A stretch of 64,000 nucleotides of DNA from Methanoculleus receptaculi. GTDB lineage: Archaea > Halobacteriota > Methanomicrobia > Methanomicrobiales > Methanoculleaceae. Both the position numbers and the translations under genes were made by a program. Numbering within the stretch: position 1 is the stretch's first letter; every line of letters begins with the position of its first letter. The notes beneath the pieces were generated by a model. The model saw only the letters and a list, made by a program, of their open reading frames with translations, was not told where the DNA came from and made no database searches. The stretch covers positions 930,001 through 994,000 of the forward strand of contig NZ_CP137642.1 in the NCBI RefSeq assembly GCF_033472595.1. Reading direction: 5' to 3'. Positions 18,566 through 27,087 of this stretch are shown here, piece after piece.

Positions 18566-18600
18566 TCCCTATATATTTACTTCATGAATATGATGGTACA
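18566..18600 (+). promoter_or_regulatory. TATA promoter of the Panacea-like/PIN pair
   Basis: CCCTATATATTTAC (18568-18581) is a strong archaeal TATA box. Its centre is about 26 nt before the ATG at 18601, and no ribosome binding site precedes that ATG, so the message should be leaderless. Confidence 0.65.
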
Positions 18601-19542
18601 ATGCTTCAGTCCGAAGTCGTCTCTCACCTGATCCAGCAGATCTATCACTCTCGCCCCGATCTCAAGTTATCAAAAAGAGCGGTACATAAAATCCTCTTCA
18701 AGGTGCGGACGGCCCTCCCCGAAGACGACCCGGTCAGAAAGAATATCCCGTTTTACTGGTACAACTACGGCCCTTATTCAGAGGTCGTCGAGGCCTCTAT
18801 CGATACCCTGAAGGTCAACGGCATCCTCAGAGAGGAGGAGACGCACAGGGGCAACTCCCTCCTCATGCTTACCACCAACCTTACCGATACCCTCAATGAG
18901 CTTGAAGAGGCCTCTGCCATCGTCGAGCGCATCGTCAGGAATATCGATCCTTATCACATCGAACCTTTCGTCAACCAGATCTACCGGGAAGATGCTCCCT
19001 ACGAGTTCATGCCCCTCTATAAAGTGGATTTTCTGAACCTCTTCGAAGAATACCTCAAATTACACCCTGTCGGCCAAACCACCCTCAACCGGTACATTGA
19101 GGACGACACAAATCCCCAGATCGACCGCCTGGAAAATCTCATCTACGACTGCGAGGCCGAACTCGTCGAGGAACCGCTCTTCGAAGAGTTCAACGACGAG
19201 TTCACCTCATATGTCTCAGGAGCCGGAAAGGCCTTCGACATCATCAGAAAGAATGAGGATAACGCCTACACGATCACCGAATCGACCTGTAAGACCGCTG
19301 TGGAGATCTGGTACACCTTTGTCAAAGGGGTGCGCATTCTGGACGAAGGACACGACGAGTACTACGACAATAAACTTGAACAATGGGAAGTGGAATACCG
19401 TTCGGCCATCTCGAATATGATCTCAGAGGTGAACGCATTTAACCGAAACATTCGGGAATCGGTCCGCCCTACAAACCGCCGGAATGCCAACGACCGCTCA
19501 AAGAGGATCCTCTCCTCTCTGATCGAGGGTTACCTCTCCTGA
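18601..19542 (+). CDS. hypothetical protein with Panacea/SocA-like N-terminus, candidate antitoxin
   Basis: The 313-residue soluble protein begins with a helical domain in which KLSKRAVHKILF and YWYNYGPYSEVVEASIDTL (YGPYS at 56-60) resemble the hallmark of Panacea (DUF4065/SocA) antitoxin domains: a small helical start, then W-x-YGP-[YF]S. The acidic helical C-terminal part of about 200 residues has no recognised family. A PIN-domain gene starts 14 bp downstream. The likely role, an antitoxin partner of that PIN protein, is inference from domain and gene order. The gene is less GC-rich than its neighbours and sits among remnants of mobile or defence genes. Confidence 0.6.
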   Translation: MLQSEVVSHLIQQIYHSRPDLKLSKRAVHKILFKVRTALPEDDPVRKNIPFYWYNYGPYSEVVEASIDTLKVNGILREEETHRGNSLLMLTTNLTDTLNELEEASAIVERIVRNIDPYHIEPFVNQIYREDAPYEFMPLYKVDFLNLFEEYLKLHPVGQTTLNRYIEDDTNPQIDRLENLIYDCEAELVEEPLFEEFNDEFTSYVSGAGKAFDIIRKNEDNAYTITESTCKTAVEIWYTFVKGVRILDEGHDEYYDNKLEQWEVEYRSAISNMISEVNAFNRNIRESVRPTNRRNANDRSKRILSSLIEGYLS

Positions 19543-19556
19543 AGAGAGCGACCACG

Positions 19557-20279
19557 ATGCCCCCCCTCCATCATTTTCTCGACACAAACATCCTTGTCGG
19601 ATCCCGGATCGAATGGGATGGACAGCACCATCACACTCACCGATACATGCAGCAGGACGGCTTCCTCCGGCATACGAGCGAGCGGGTGTATAAGGAATGC
19701 ACCGGCGTATTTGGTCTGTTCAGGAGAACGATAACAAAATACCTGAACTATCTTGTAAAATCCCTCCCTGTCTCTCCTGACCCCTTCACCCTCGATCGGA
19801 CCATCCAGAAACTCACCGAGCGGCATACCCTCTCACTAAAAAACGAGAAAGAGAAGAATGTGCTCGGTTCTTTTGTGCAGCAGAACATGGACGATCTCCG
19901 CAACTGTGCCCTGGGAACAGAACAAGATCGGGACACCTTCAGACAGGAGATCATCGACGCCATCAAGGGAGCATTGGATTCACTGGATAGAGATTGCCGT
20001 CCCGACGACCCTTCAGCCCCGGTCGTCTGTTACACCTGCTGCCCCGAGAATTATGACTCACATCTCCCGGATCAAAAAAGCGCTCTGATCACCGCCATCG
20101 GCTACGAACCAGACATCCTTGTGATACTGGACGCATATTTCATACAGATTAATCGGATAAGGGAGGATGTCAGTCTCGTCACCGCTGACAAGACCCATAT
20201 TCTGAACAACCGCAAGAAAATCGAGGAGACACTCCCCGGCATCACCATTCGAGAACCGGGGTCTTTCTTCACCGGGTAA
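19557..20279 (+). CDS. PIN-domain protein, candidate toxin nuclease
   Basis: The 240-residue protein has the PIN acidic set: D9 in HFLDTNILVG, E47 in SERVYKECTG, D192 in DILVILDAYF and D211 in VSLVTADKTHI. PIN domains are Mg-dependent single-strand RNases and act as toxins in VapBC pairs. This one is about 100 residues longer than VapC, with a helical insertion (60-150). It follows the Panacea-like gene by 14 bp and no VapB-type antitoxin is nearby. Its stop is 6 bp from the convergent gene's stop. Confidence 0.78.
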   Translation: MPPLHHFLDTNILVGSRIEWDGQHHHTHRYMQQDGFLRHTSERVYKECTGVFGLFRRTITKYLNYLVKSLPVSPDPFTLDRTIQKLTERHTLSLKNEKEKNVLGSFVQQNMDDLRNCALGTEQDRDTFRQEIIDAIKGALDSLDRDCRPDDPSAPVVCYTCCPENYDSHLPDQKSALITAIGYEPDILVILDAYFIQINRIREDVSLVTADKTHILNNRKKIEETLPGITIREPGSFFTG

Positions 20280-20284
20280 GCAGA

Positions 20285-21256
20285 TCACCCCTCAGACGCC
20301 CGCAGAATAGCGTCTTTCCCCGCCTGATAGTGCTCCACCGTCACCACCGGCTTCCATCCCAGCCGGACCGGATCCCGGATCAGACGAACCTCAGGCGTAG
20401 ATGCACAGTTGTACACCACATACAACCAGTAATCGTTCTTCAACCGCGTCGCCGTCCTGTACTCGTTCTCTGTCAGGAACACATCGCCCGTACCGGCACG
20501 CCCCTTCACCTCGATAAAGCGGACATCGACGGAGACCCCCGGGTTCTCGGGATCGAACCGCCGGGAGATCTGATCAAAACCGCGGTTTTCAAGTTCCACG
20601 CTCTCGACCGCATACCCCTCCCCGTCCTCCGTCACCATCGTATCAAAGTAACTCACCGCCGGACACTTTTCCAGCAGCCCCGAGTGGGTCGCCCCGCAGC
20701 TCGCATAACCGTTGAGAATCCGGTAGGTCTGCTGGTATGAGAGCCCGATCGCCTCCTGCAGCATCTTGATCGTAAACTGCTCCAACCCCATCGCCGCCAC
20801 CGTCTCCAGGGCGGCGGCCTCCTTGGTCATGGTGTCTTTGGTGGGGATCTTGAGGCGCCGGATCTTTCGGTCCGGGAGGTCGGTGTGGCCGTTCTCGATC
20901 GCCCACCCATAGAACCGTTTGAGGATGATGTGGTCGGCGATGGTGTTCTGCTTGAAGGGTTTGCCGCGGGCGCTGATGGCGGTCTTGAGGGCGGAGATGC
21001 CCTGGTAGATGTCGGCCATGCTGTTCTCCAGGTATGGCCCGATAAACCGCCGCCACCCGACGAGGGTGAAGACGATCTTGTTTGTTCGACCTGCACTGAT
21101 GTTGTTGCAGGACTGCGATTCGGCGATGAACTCGCGGATCAGGTCGGCGTCACACGCGGTGAGCCTGCCGTTGGCGAGACCACGGTTGATGGAGTTGTGC
21201 TCTTGATGCAATGGAAAAGAGCTGTCTGAAAGTGTTGGCGCACATTTCATACGCAT
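20285..21256 (-). CDS. chimeric protein: integrase N-terminus, HTH segment, DUF3883 helicase C-terminus
   Basis: The 323-residue frame joins three parts. Residues 1-130 look like the SAM-like core-binding half of an archaeal tyrosine integrase; the catalytic domain is absent. Residues about 155-190 (IKMLQEAIGLSYQQTYRILNG) look like a helix-turn-helix. Residues about 215-323 match the DUF3883 tail of SNF2-type defence helicases (RFIEVKGRAGTGDVFLTENE, then YWLYVVYNCASTPEVRLI). It starts 53 bp from the 3' end of tRNA-Glu(CUC), as an integrase gene would. It is probably a deletion fusion; whether it is still expressed is unknown. Confidence 0.65.
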   Translation of the reverse strand: MRMKCAPTLSDSSFPLHQEHNSINRGLANGRLTACDADLIREFIAESQSCNNISAGRTNKIVFTLVGWRRFIGPYLENSMADIYQGISALKTAISARGKPFKQNTIADHIILKRFYGWAIENGHTDLPDRKIRRLKIPTKDTMTKEAAALETVAAMGLEQFTIKMLQEAIGLSYQQTYRILNGYASCGATHSGLLEKCPAVSYFDTMVTEDGEGYAVESVELENRGFDQISRRFDPENPGVSVDVRFIEVKGRAGTGDVFLTENEYRTATRLKNDYWLYVVYNCASTPEVRLIRDPVRLGWKPVVTVEHYQAGKDAILRASEG

Positions 21257-21308
21257 GCCTTCGGTCGGGGCGGGAAAAAGGATGTCGGATTTAGACCGAA
21301 AGTCAGTA

Positions 21309-21383
21309 TGCTGCTATGGGGATTTGAACCCCAGTCGCAGGAGTGAGAGTCCTGCATGATTGGCCGGTCTACACTATAGCAGC
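21309..21383 (-). tRNA. tRNA-Glu(CUC)
   Basis: On the minus strand the acceptor stem is GCTGCTA/TAGCAGC. Anticodon stem CAGGA/TCCTG encloses CTCTCAC, giving anticodon CTC. The T arm is identical to tRNA-Glu(UUC), and the D arm is two bases longer. The integrase-like frame begins just beyond its 3' end, so this tRNA is the probable attachment site of the 18-21 kb island. Confidence 0.95.
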
Positions 21384-21560
21384 GCAGTGCACCAATGTGC
21401 CTTAAAACGTTGTCTGTTATGGTATTTAAACCTGTCCCGCCATTCTCCTCCCGATTTCTGACGGCAACCACTCGATCTGAGCCTGATCCGGGCTTCTTTC
21501 TTTGCAATTTCTGGCACAGACACCCATAAGTAGCTTCCCATCTAACCTATACCGGCAGCA

Positions 21561-22676
21561 ATGAGCAGTCTCGAAGAGCAGATACGGGAGATCGAGGACG
21601 AAATCAGGAAAACTCCCTACAACAAGGCGACCTCCAAACACATCGGCCGCCTCAAGGCGAAAGTCGCGAAGATCCGTGACGAGGCTGTGACCCGGGCGAT
21701 GGCCTCCGCCGGAGGGGGGGAGGGCTACTCCGTCAGGAAATCGGGAGACGCCACCGTTGTCCTCGTTGGGTTCCCGTCAGTCGGTAAGAGCACGCTGCTC
21801 AACAGTCTCACCGGTGAGAACCTGAGCGAGACAGCCTCCTACGCCTTCACGACAGTCTCCGTCATACCGGGCTTGATGGAGCACCGGGGCGCAAAGATCC
21901 AGATCCTGGATATCCCGGGGCTGATAGCCGGCGCAGCCATGGGGAAGGGCCGCGGGAAGGAGGTCATCGCTGTCGTGCGGAGCGCTGACCTGATCCTGAT
22001 ACTGGTCGACGTCTTCAACCAGCAGCACACAGACGTCCTCCTCCGCGAACTCCACGATGCAGGTATCCGGATCAACCGGGAGAGGCCCGATATAACCATC
22101 AAGAAGACCGGCAACGGCGGGATAAGGCTGAACACCGTCGGTGCTGTTGACCTCGATATAGAGGAGATCCGCTCGATCCTGGCCGAGAACAAGATCATGA
22201 ACGCCGAGGTCCTGATCCGTGAAGGAGTCACCCAGGACGATTTCATCGATGCGATGATTGGAAACCGAGTCTACGTCCCGGCGTTCATCGCGGTCAACAA
22301 GGTCGACCTGGTCGACGAGAGGATGCGGCAGGAGATCGAGGAGAACCTTACCGAGAGGTTCGGTGAGCCCCCGATCATGGTCTCTGCGCAGAGCGGCTAC
22401 AACATCGAAGAACTCAGGGACGCCATCTTTGATAGCCTGCGGTTCATGCGCGTCTACCTGAAACCGGTCGGCGGCCCCGCCGACCTGGACGAGCCGCTGA
22501 TCATCCGGAGCCCGGCGACGGTCGAGGACGTCTGCAACCGTCTCCACCGCGACTTTGCGGATAAGTTCCGTTACGCAAAGGTTTGGGGCAGATCCGCCAA
22601 GCACGACGCCCAGCGCGTCGGGCTCAACCACCGGCTCGCCGACGGCGACATCCTGACCATAGTCACCCGCCGCTGA
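21561..22676 (+). CDS. DRG-family GTP-binding protein (Obg-HflX superfamily)
   Basis: The 371-residue protein is a ribosome-associated GTPase of the archaeal/eukaryotic DRG type. An N-terminal helical region (1-60) precedes the G domain, with G1 VLVGFPSVGKSTLLNSLTG, G3 DIPGL and G4 NKVD. A C-terminal TGS domain ends VGLNHRLADGDILTIVTRR. Length and order match DRG. The stop overlaps the convergent trm1 stop by 14 bp. A TATA-like CCTATACC lies about 15 nt before the ATG, so the 5' end is uncertain. Confidence 0.95.
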   Translation: MSSLEEQIREIEDEIRKTPYNKATSKHIGRLKAKVAKIRDEAVTRAMASAGGGEGYSVRKSGDATVVLVGFPSVGKSTLLNSLTGENLSETASYAFTTVSVIPGLMEHRGAKIQILDIPGLIAGAAMGKGRGKEVIAVVRSADLILILVDVFNQQHTDVLLRELHDAGIRINRERPDITIKKTGNGGIRLNTVGAVDLDIEEIRSILAENKIMNAEVLIREGVTQDDFIDAMIGNRVYVPAFIAVNKVDLVDERMRQEIEENLTERFGEPPIMVSAQSGYNIEELRDAIFDSLRFMRVYLKPVGGPADLDEPLIIRSPATVEDVCNRLHRDFADKFRYAKVWGRSAKHDAQRVGLNHRLADGDILTIVTRR

Positions 22677-23778
22677 TGACCTCCTGGAGGAGGGGCAGCG
22701 GGGCATCTGTTTTCAGGGCGGTGCCCGAGTAGTGGGCGCGGCTTGCGCTGTAGCCAAGAGACCTGAGCCGCTCGATCACGCTCTCGATCCCGGCCGGGGA
22801 GACCCGTAGCGATCCTGCCAGAACGTGGTGGTCGTAGTGGCTTGATGTATCGAGTTCCTGCCGGCAGGTTGAGAGCAGCCTCGAGATCCGGGGGGCGGTT
22901 CCGGCTGTGACCGACGGCAGGGCCTCCTGCATCGCGGCGAGGGTCTGGTCGTCGTTGATCCTGCCCGTCCAGAGGGGGCCGACCGCGACGAGGCGGGCGC
23001 CGCAGAGCGGGCAGTCTGCAGGTTCGGGGAGAATCCCGGCCTCTTCCGTCCGGTAGAGGCAGCCGGGGCACTGCATCACGTAACCTATCCGTGCCAGCGT
23101 CCGGTCGGCCGCTGCAGCGCCGCTGCGGAGCCGGAGGTGCAGCCGGTGGAAGTGCTCGTGGGCGTAACAGAAGAGCGGTTCCACGCCGCGGTCGTAGCGG
23201 ATCACCTCGCGCACGACAAACCCGAGCAGCGTCCGGAGACCCACCTCGGCATGGTACTCGGTGTTCCTTGGCCGGGAGAAGTAGCGGCGCATCCCCGCCG
23301 GGAGGTGCGCACCGCAGAGCGGTGCGGTGTCGGTGGCGGTGACGAAGAGGTAGTTCCCGGCGCTCCGTGCGGCGGAGTCGGTAAAGGGCGCCGGTGTCCC
23401 GAAGGGGTCGAGGTCGACGGCATCAAACCTTCTCCCGCTCATAAGCACGTTTGCGTCCTGGCAGGTGACCTCGATCTCCAGGCCGGAAGTCTCGACGTTA
23501 TGCCGGATCAGGTCGGCCGCTCTCTCGCTCCGGTCGTTGATCGTCACCGGTATCCCGGCCTCGCCTGCCACCCGGAGCCCCCGGACGCCTGAAGCCCCCA
23601 TGGCGTCGAGGTAATCCCGCGGCCGGAGGAGTGTGACCAGCAGGACGGTGGTGTCACGGTTCAACTCCATGCGCGGATTGTAAAAGACCGGGGCGTTTCC
23701 CGGCGGGAACTGGAGACCCGGGTCCTGCCGGGGCACAAAAAAGCGGGTTCTCCCTTCGGTAACCTCAACGAGATCCAT
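22663..23778 (-). CDS. trm1: tRNA (guanine(26)-N2)-dimethyltransferase
   Basis: Trm1 dimethylates G26 of tRNA using SAM. The 371-residue protein has the SAM-binding region around YLDAMGASGVRGLR and the family-specific catalytic motif DLDPFGTP. A C-terminal zinc ribbon follows (CPGC near 250, CPLC near 272) and then a winged-helix-like tail. It is convergent with the DRG gene and divergent from tRNA-Arg 72 bp away, a natural place for a tRNA-modification gene though perhaps chance. Confidence 0.95.
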   Translation of the reverse strand: MDLVEVTEGRTRFFVPRQDPGLQFPPGNAPVFYNPRMELNRDTTVLLVTLLRPRDYLDAMGASGVRGLRVAGEAGIPVTINDRSERAADLIRHNVETSGLEIEVTCQDANVLMSGRRFDAVDLDPFGTPAPFTDSAARSAGNYLFVTATDTAPLCGAHLPAGMRRYFSRPRNTEYHAEVGLRTLLGFVVREVIRYDRGVEPLFCYAHEHFHRLHLRLRSGAAAADRTLARIGYVMQCPGCLYRTEEAGILPEPADCPLCGARLVAVGPLWTGRINDDQTLAAMQEALPSVTAGTAPRISRLLSTCRQELDTSSHYDHHVLAGSLRVSPAGIESVIERLRSLGYSASRAHYSGTALKTDAPLPLLQEVISGG

Positions 23779-23849
23779 ATTTTTCCGGGAAACGTGGATG
23801 CTCGATATCCTTATACCTTCTCATGGGCAACACTCTTAGTCCAGTGCGT

Positions 23850-23924
23850 GGGCTTGTGGCCTAGCCAGGATATGGCGTCAGCCTCCTAAGCTGAATGTCG
23901 GGGGTTCAAATCCCCCCAAGCCCG
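23850..23924 (+). tRNA. tRNA-Arg(CCU)
   Basis: The acceptor stem is GGGCTTG/CAAGCCC. Anticodon stem TCAGC/GCTGA encloses CTCCTAA, giving anticodon CCT. The T arm is GGGGGTTCAAATCCCCC, the discriminator is G, and there is no intron or CCA. A TATA-like CTTATACC lies about 35 nt upstream. Confidence 0.95.
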
Positions 23925-23928
23925 TTGC

Positions 23929-23934
23929 TTTTTT
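23929..23934 (+). terminator. oligo-T terminator after tRNA-Arg
   Basis: Six T directly follow the tRNA, four bases after its 3' end. Confidence 0.5.
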
Positions 23935-23984
23935 CCAATACCGCATGAACTGCGAGGTTCGTCTCACCTGGAAATGGTATCCGG

Positions 23985-24650
23985 GTAATAGGAGAGAGGG
24001 GTGGGTGTGGTCGACGAATACCGTTCAACCAGAGACGCAGGAGAGAGGGGAGTGGGGAGATGGGGGTGTTTCCACGAATACCGTTCAACCAGAGACGCAG
24101 GAGAGAGGGGAGGGGGATGCACCATCCCCCTCCCCGTCAGCCCCTCCCCCACGGGGCGATATCCAATAGATGCACTGCCATGAGAGGGATCCTCTCTGCC
24201 GTCAACGTGAACACCCTCACCGAGATCCCTTTCCTGCTCCCCATGGCACGGTATCCGGTACTATCGCCACGCACTGCCCGCCCCCTCTGGAGGGGCGGGA
24301 GGAGGCCGCGGAGCGGCCGGGCGGTGGGGGTAGCTCTAACTCCCACGGAAAAAGGGTGTCTGATGGAAATGCAGGAGACAGGGGAGGGGGATGCTCCATC
24401 CCCCGCCCCTGCGAGCCCCTCCCCCACGGGGTGATTCTCCATCGATACAGTGTCCCGGTCAGGATGAGCAGATCCGCGGCTCGATGTGAACACCCTCACC
24501 GAGATCCCTTTCCTGCTCCCCATGCACGGTATCCGGTGCTATCATATCATAACTTGCCCGCCCGACTTTCCGGGCCCTGGCGGTGTGGGTGTGGCCGACG
24601 TAAAACCGTTCAGCCAGAGATGCCGGGAGAGAGGATACCCCCTCCCATGA
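23985..24650 (+). repeat. mosaic intergenic repeat, block 2
   Basis: Linker L3 (GACGAATACCGTTCAACCAG) occurs twice in tandem (about 24014 and 24076). Then follow a CAGGAGAGAGGGGAGGGGG block, variable segment V4 (TCTGCCGTCAACGTGAACACC, about 24193), the GC palindromic core (24275-24331), the CAGGAGACAGGGGAGGGGG block, segment V1 (about 24461), and a degenerate second core (about 24555). It fills the 840-bp gap between tRNA-Arg and the UbiA gene; no gene is seen here. Confidence 0.85.
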
Positions 24651-24764
24651 GGGATCACGCTCGAGGATCCTCTCACGTATACCCGCTGCGAGCGCGCGGC
24701 CGTCCTGCACCGTTGCAAATAACCGGGTTATTTATCTCGCAGGGGTGAACCTGACTCCTCGATA

Positions 24765-25604
24765 ATGAGCGCATCAGCCTTTCTCAGGATTACCCGGCCG
24801 CACAACGCCATAGTTGCCGGGCTTACCGCGCTCCTTGGCTACCTCATCGCCACGGGAACGCTCACGGTGCCATCGCTCCTCCTCGCCGTTATCGTTGCGC
24901 TCATAACCGCCGGCGGGAACGTCATAAACGACATATTCGATATCGATATCGACCGGATCAACCGGCCGGACCGCCCTCTCCCGGCCGGGAAGATCAGCCC
25001 CGGCGCTGCAAAGACCTACGCCCTGGCTCTATTCCTCTCCGGGATCGTGCTTGCCGCGCTGACGACACCGCTCTGCCTTGCCATAGCCCTCATCAACTCG
25101 GTCATCCTGGTTGCCTATGCCGCCCGGCTGAAACGCACCCCTCTCATCGGAAACGTCGCCGTCGCCTACCTGACAGCCAGCGTCTTCCTCTTCGGCGGGG
25201 CGTTTGCAGGCGTCTTCGGGCTCATCAGCAACCTCTCGCTTGCGGCGATCACGTTGCTTGCAACCCTGGCAAGGGAGGTTCTGAAGGATGCAGAGGACGT
25301 CGAGGGTGATGCGGCGGGCGGCGCACGCACCCTCCCCATGATCATAGGCATACGGCGGACGGGGATCTTCGCCTTTGCCTGCGCCTGTTGTGCCGTGGCG
25401 GTAAGCCTCCTCCCCTTCGGCAGATGGTGGGGCGGGTTCTACCTTGCCGGCATCGCAGTAGTGGATATAGTCATCGTGGCCGGAGCCGCCAGAGGGGCGG
25501 CCTGCACGCGGCCGGACTGTGTCCGTGCGTCCCGGGCAACATCCATACTCCGGGCGGGGATGTTTGCTGCGCTCGCCGTCTTTGCAATTGCCGCAGTTAT
25601 CTGA
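24765..25604 (+). CDS. UbiA prenyltransferase, probable digeranylgeranylglyceryl phosphate synthase
   Basis: The 279-residue membrane protein has about eight hydrophobic helices and both UbiA aspartate motifs: NVINDIFDIDIDRINRPDRP and REVLKDAEDVEGD. In archaea this subgroup attaches the second geranylgeranyl chain to make the diether core of membrane lipids. The RITRPHN start and high similarity to the archaeal pattern favour that role over other UbiA functions. The gene is alone, with mosaic repeats on both sides. Confidence 0.88.
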   Translation: MSASAFLRITRPHNAIVAGLTALLGYLIATGTLTVPSLLLAVIVALITAGGNVINDIFDIDIDRINRPDRPLPAGKISPGAAKTYALALFLSGIVLAALTTPLCLAIALINSVILVAYAARLKRTPLIGNVAVAYLTASVFLFGGAFAGVFGLISNLSLAAITLLATLAREVLKDAEDVEGDAAGGARTLPMIIGIRRTGIFAFACACCAVAVSLLPFGRWWGGFYLAGIAVVDIVIVAGAARGAACTRPDCVRASRATSILRAGMFAALAVFAIAAVI

Positions 25605-25790
25605 GCGGGGGTGTTTCCAGCGAGAGAGGTTTTCGGATGAGACGTCGAGACAGGGGCGATATCCCATCGATACAGTGCCACGGGTAGGATGAGCACCTCC
25701 ACGGCTCGATGTGAACACCCTGCCGAAATCATGCTTCCGTCCCCCGGACACGTCATCATACACTGCCGCGGGAGAGCATCAGGACCGTCC
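25605..25790 (+). repeat. mosaic intergenic repeat, block 3 (partial)
   Basis: This shortened copy starts directly after the UbiA stop. It holds a GATATCCCATCGATACAGTG block, variable segment V1 in its CACCTCCACGGCTCGATGTG form (about 25686), and a degraded ACGTCATCATACACTGCC end. The GC palindromic core is missing. The remaining 200 bp to the bactofilin gene hold a TATA-like ATAATTTTATC at about 25959. Confidence 0.75.
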
Positions 25791-26007
25791 CCGTGAATCC
25801 ATCATCAGGATTCAGTTTCCCCCCCGTAACACGGCTTTCCAGGTGCAATCACCGCAGCCTCTCCGTCACCCTCTCACAGCGCCGGCGACGGAGGCTTTCT
25901 GGGTCTCCGGCGGTGCTCTCCTTCCGGCAGGTTACCGTCCTGTTGCGCTGACAATCGCTGATAATTTTATCTGGTTATGGACGAGAGTTGTTAGCCGGGA
26001 GATCTCC

Positions 26008-26418
26008 ATGAAGGTTTACCGGCACGGGGACACGTACATAGCACCTAAAGGTTCCTTCTTTGACGGGAACGTGAAGATAGAGGGAAATTTTATCACTCCC
26101 CCCTGGACGCATATCTGGGGGAACATGATTGTCAGCGGCCGGCTTGAACTCGGCCCCGGATCCACCGTCGGCGGGTTTGTCGAGGCCGAGAGCGCCATCA
26201 TCGGCCACGACGCCAGGATCAAAGGGCCGCTCCGGGTGCTCGAGAGAGCCACCATCTGTGACAACGCCTGCCTCCACTCTATCCAGGCCGGCGGAGACGT
26301 CATACTGCGGCCCGGGGTGAAGACCGGGGTCGTAACCAGCGAAAAGACGATCTACGTCTATGGGAAAGTCAGCACCGAACAGTTACTGGGCCGGGCCGTG
26401 AAGGTCCACGCCCCCTGA
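26008..26418 (+). CDS. bactofilin/polymer-forming cytoskeletal-like protein
   Basis: The 136-residue protein is a right-handed beta-helix. Short repeats of about 6-7 residues carry glycine at turns (APKGSFFDGNVKIEGNF, VSGRLELGPGSTVGGFVEAE, GGDVILRPGVKTG), the bactofilin pattern. Such proteins polymerise without nucleotide and scaffold the envelope; the role in methanogens is unknown. The frame opens at 25711 but the ATG at 26008 follows a GGGAGAT ribosome binding site. Its 3' end overlaps the convergent DUF116 gene by 36 bp. Confidence 0.72.
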   Translation: MKVYRHGDTYIAPKGSFFDGNVKIEGNFITPPWTHIWGNMIVSGRLELGPGSTVGGFVEAESAIIGHDARIKGPLRVLERATICDNACLHSIQAGGDVILRPGVKTGVVTSEKTIYVYGKVSTEQLLGRAVKVHAP

Positions 26419-27087
26419 CGCCGCGTCGAGACCGAGCAGGGCGGCATCCCTCAACGCCGCCCAGTCGGCGATAGTCTCCACACAACCGTCTTTCAGGTTC
26501 ACAACACCGATGGCGGTGATCCCCATCCGGTCGGCCATATCTATCCCGTCCTTCACCTCCACAAGACAGCCGACACCGATGATCGCCCGCGGATGATGCT
26601 TCCTGGCCATCCTCTTTATGAACGTCGAGCCCGGCACAATGAATACCCTGTAGCCCAGTTTTTCAAGCCACAGAATGTTCTCCCCCACCTGGCAGCGGCC
26701 GCAGTTCCGGCATTTCAGGCCTTCCGGCGTCAGGTTCGCCGGACACTGTGCCGAGCGCAGGCACTGCGGCAGGAAGATCGCACGCTCCTCCACCGGGGTC
26801 TCCGCGAAGGCTTTCTGGTTCATACTGTTGCGAAGCGTTATGAAGAACGTGATGAGATCCCTGTCATCCAGCCCGAGAAGTTTGCAGAACGCCTTCACAA
26901 GCCCTTCCAGTGCGACCATGCCCGGTATCAGGATCTGCGGCAGGTAAAACTTGCCCCTCCGGACAGAGGCGACGGTGAGGAGCGCGAGCGCCACCGCGAA
27001 GAGCAGCATCCCCAGGATTACAAAGAACGTCACCTCTCCAATCAGGGTCATCACCTGCCCCCAGGCGCCGGTTGCAAGGAGACTCAT
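26383..27087 (-). CDS. DUF116 family membrane-anchored protein
   Basis: The 234-residue protein has two hydrophobic segments in the first 60 residues. A soluble domain follows with the DUF116 cysteine pattern: FLPQCLRSAQCPA and GLKCRNCGRC, then a GVGCLVEV loop and LKDGCVETI. The cysteines suggest a metal or iron-sulfur site. It is the last gene of the operon gamma-carbonic anhydrase/HdrA-like/mtnA/DUF116 and overlaps mtnA by ATGA. Function is unknown. Confidence 0.82.
   Translation of the reverse strand: MSLLATGAWGQVMTLIGEVTFFVILGMLLFAVALALLTVASVRRGKFYLPQILIPGMVALEGLVKAFCKLLGLDDRDLITFFITLRNSMNQKAFAETPVEERAIFLPQCLRSAQCPANLTPEGLKCRNCGRCQVGENILWLEKLGYRVFIVPGSTFIKRMARKHHPRAIIGVGCLVEVKDGIDMADRMGITAIGVVNLKDGCVETIADWAALRDAALLGLDAASGGVDLHGPAQ

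Noticed and set aside
23985-24650. Possible CRISPR array or tandem repeat
   Set aside because: Repeated words are of unequal length and spacing, the segments between them recur elsewhere in the window, and no cas gene is present.
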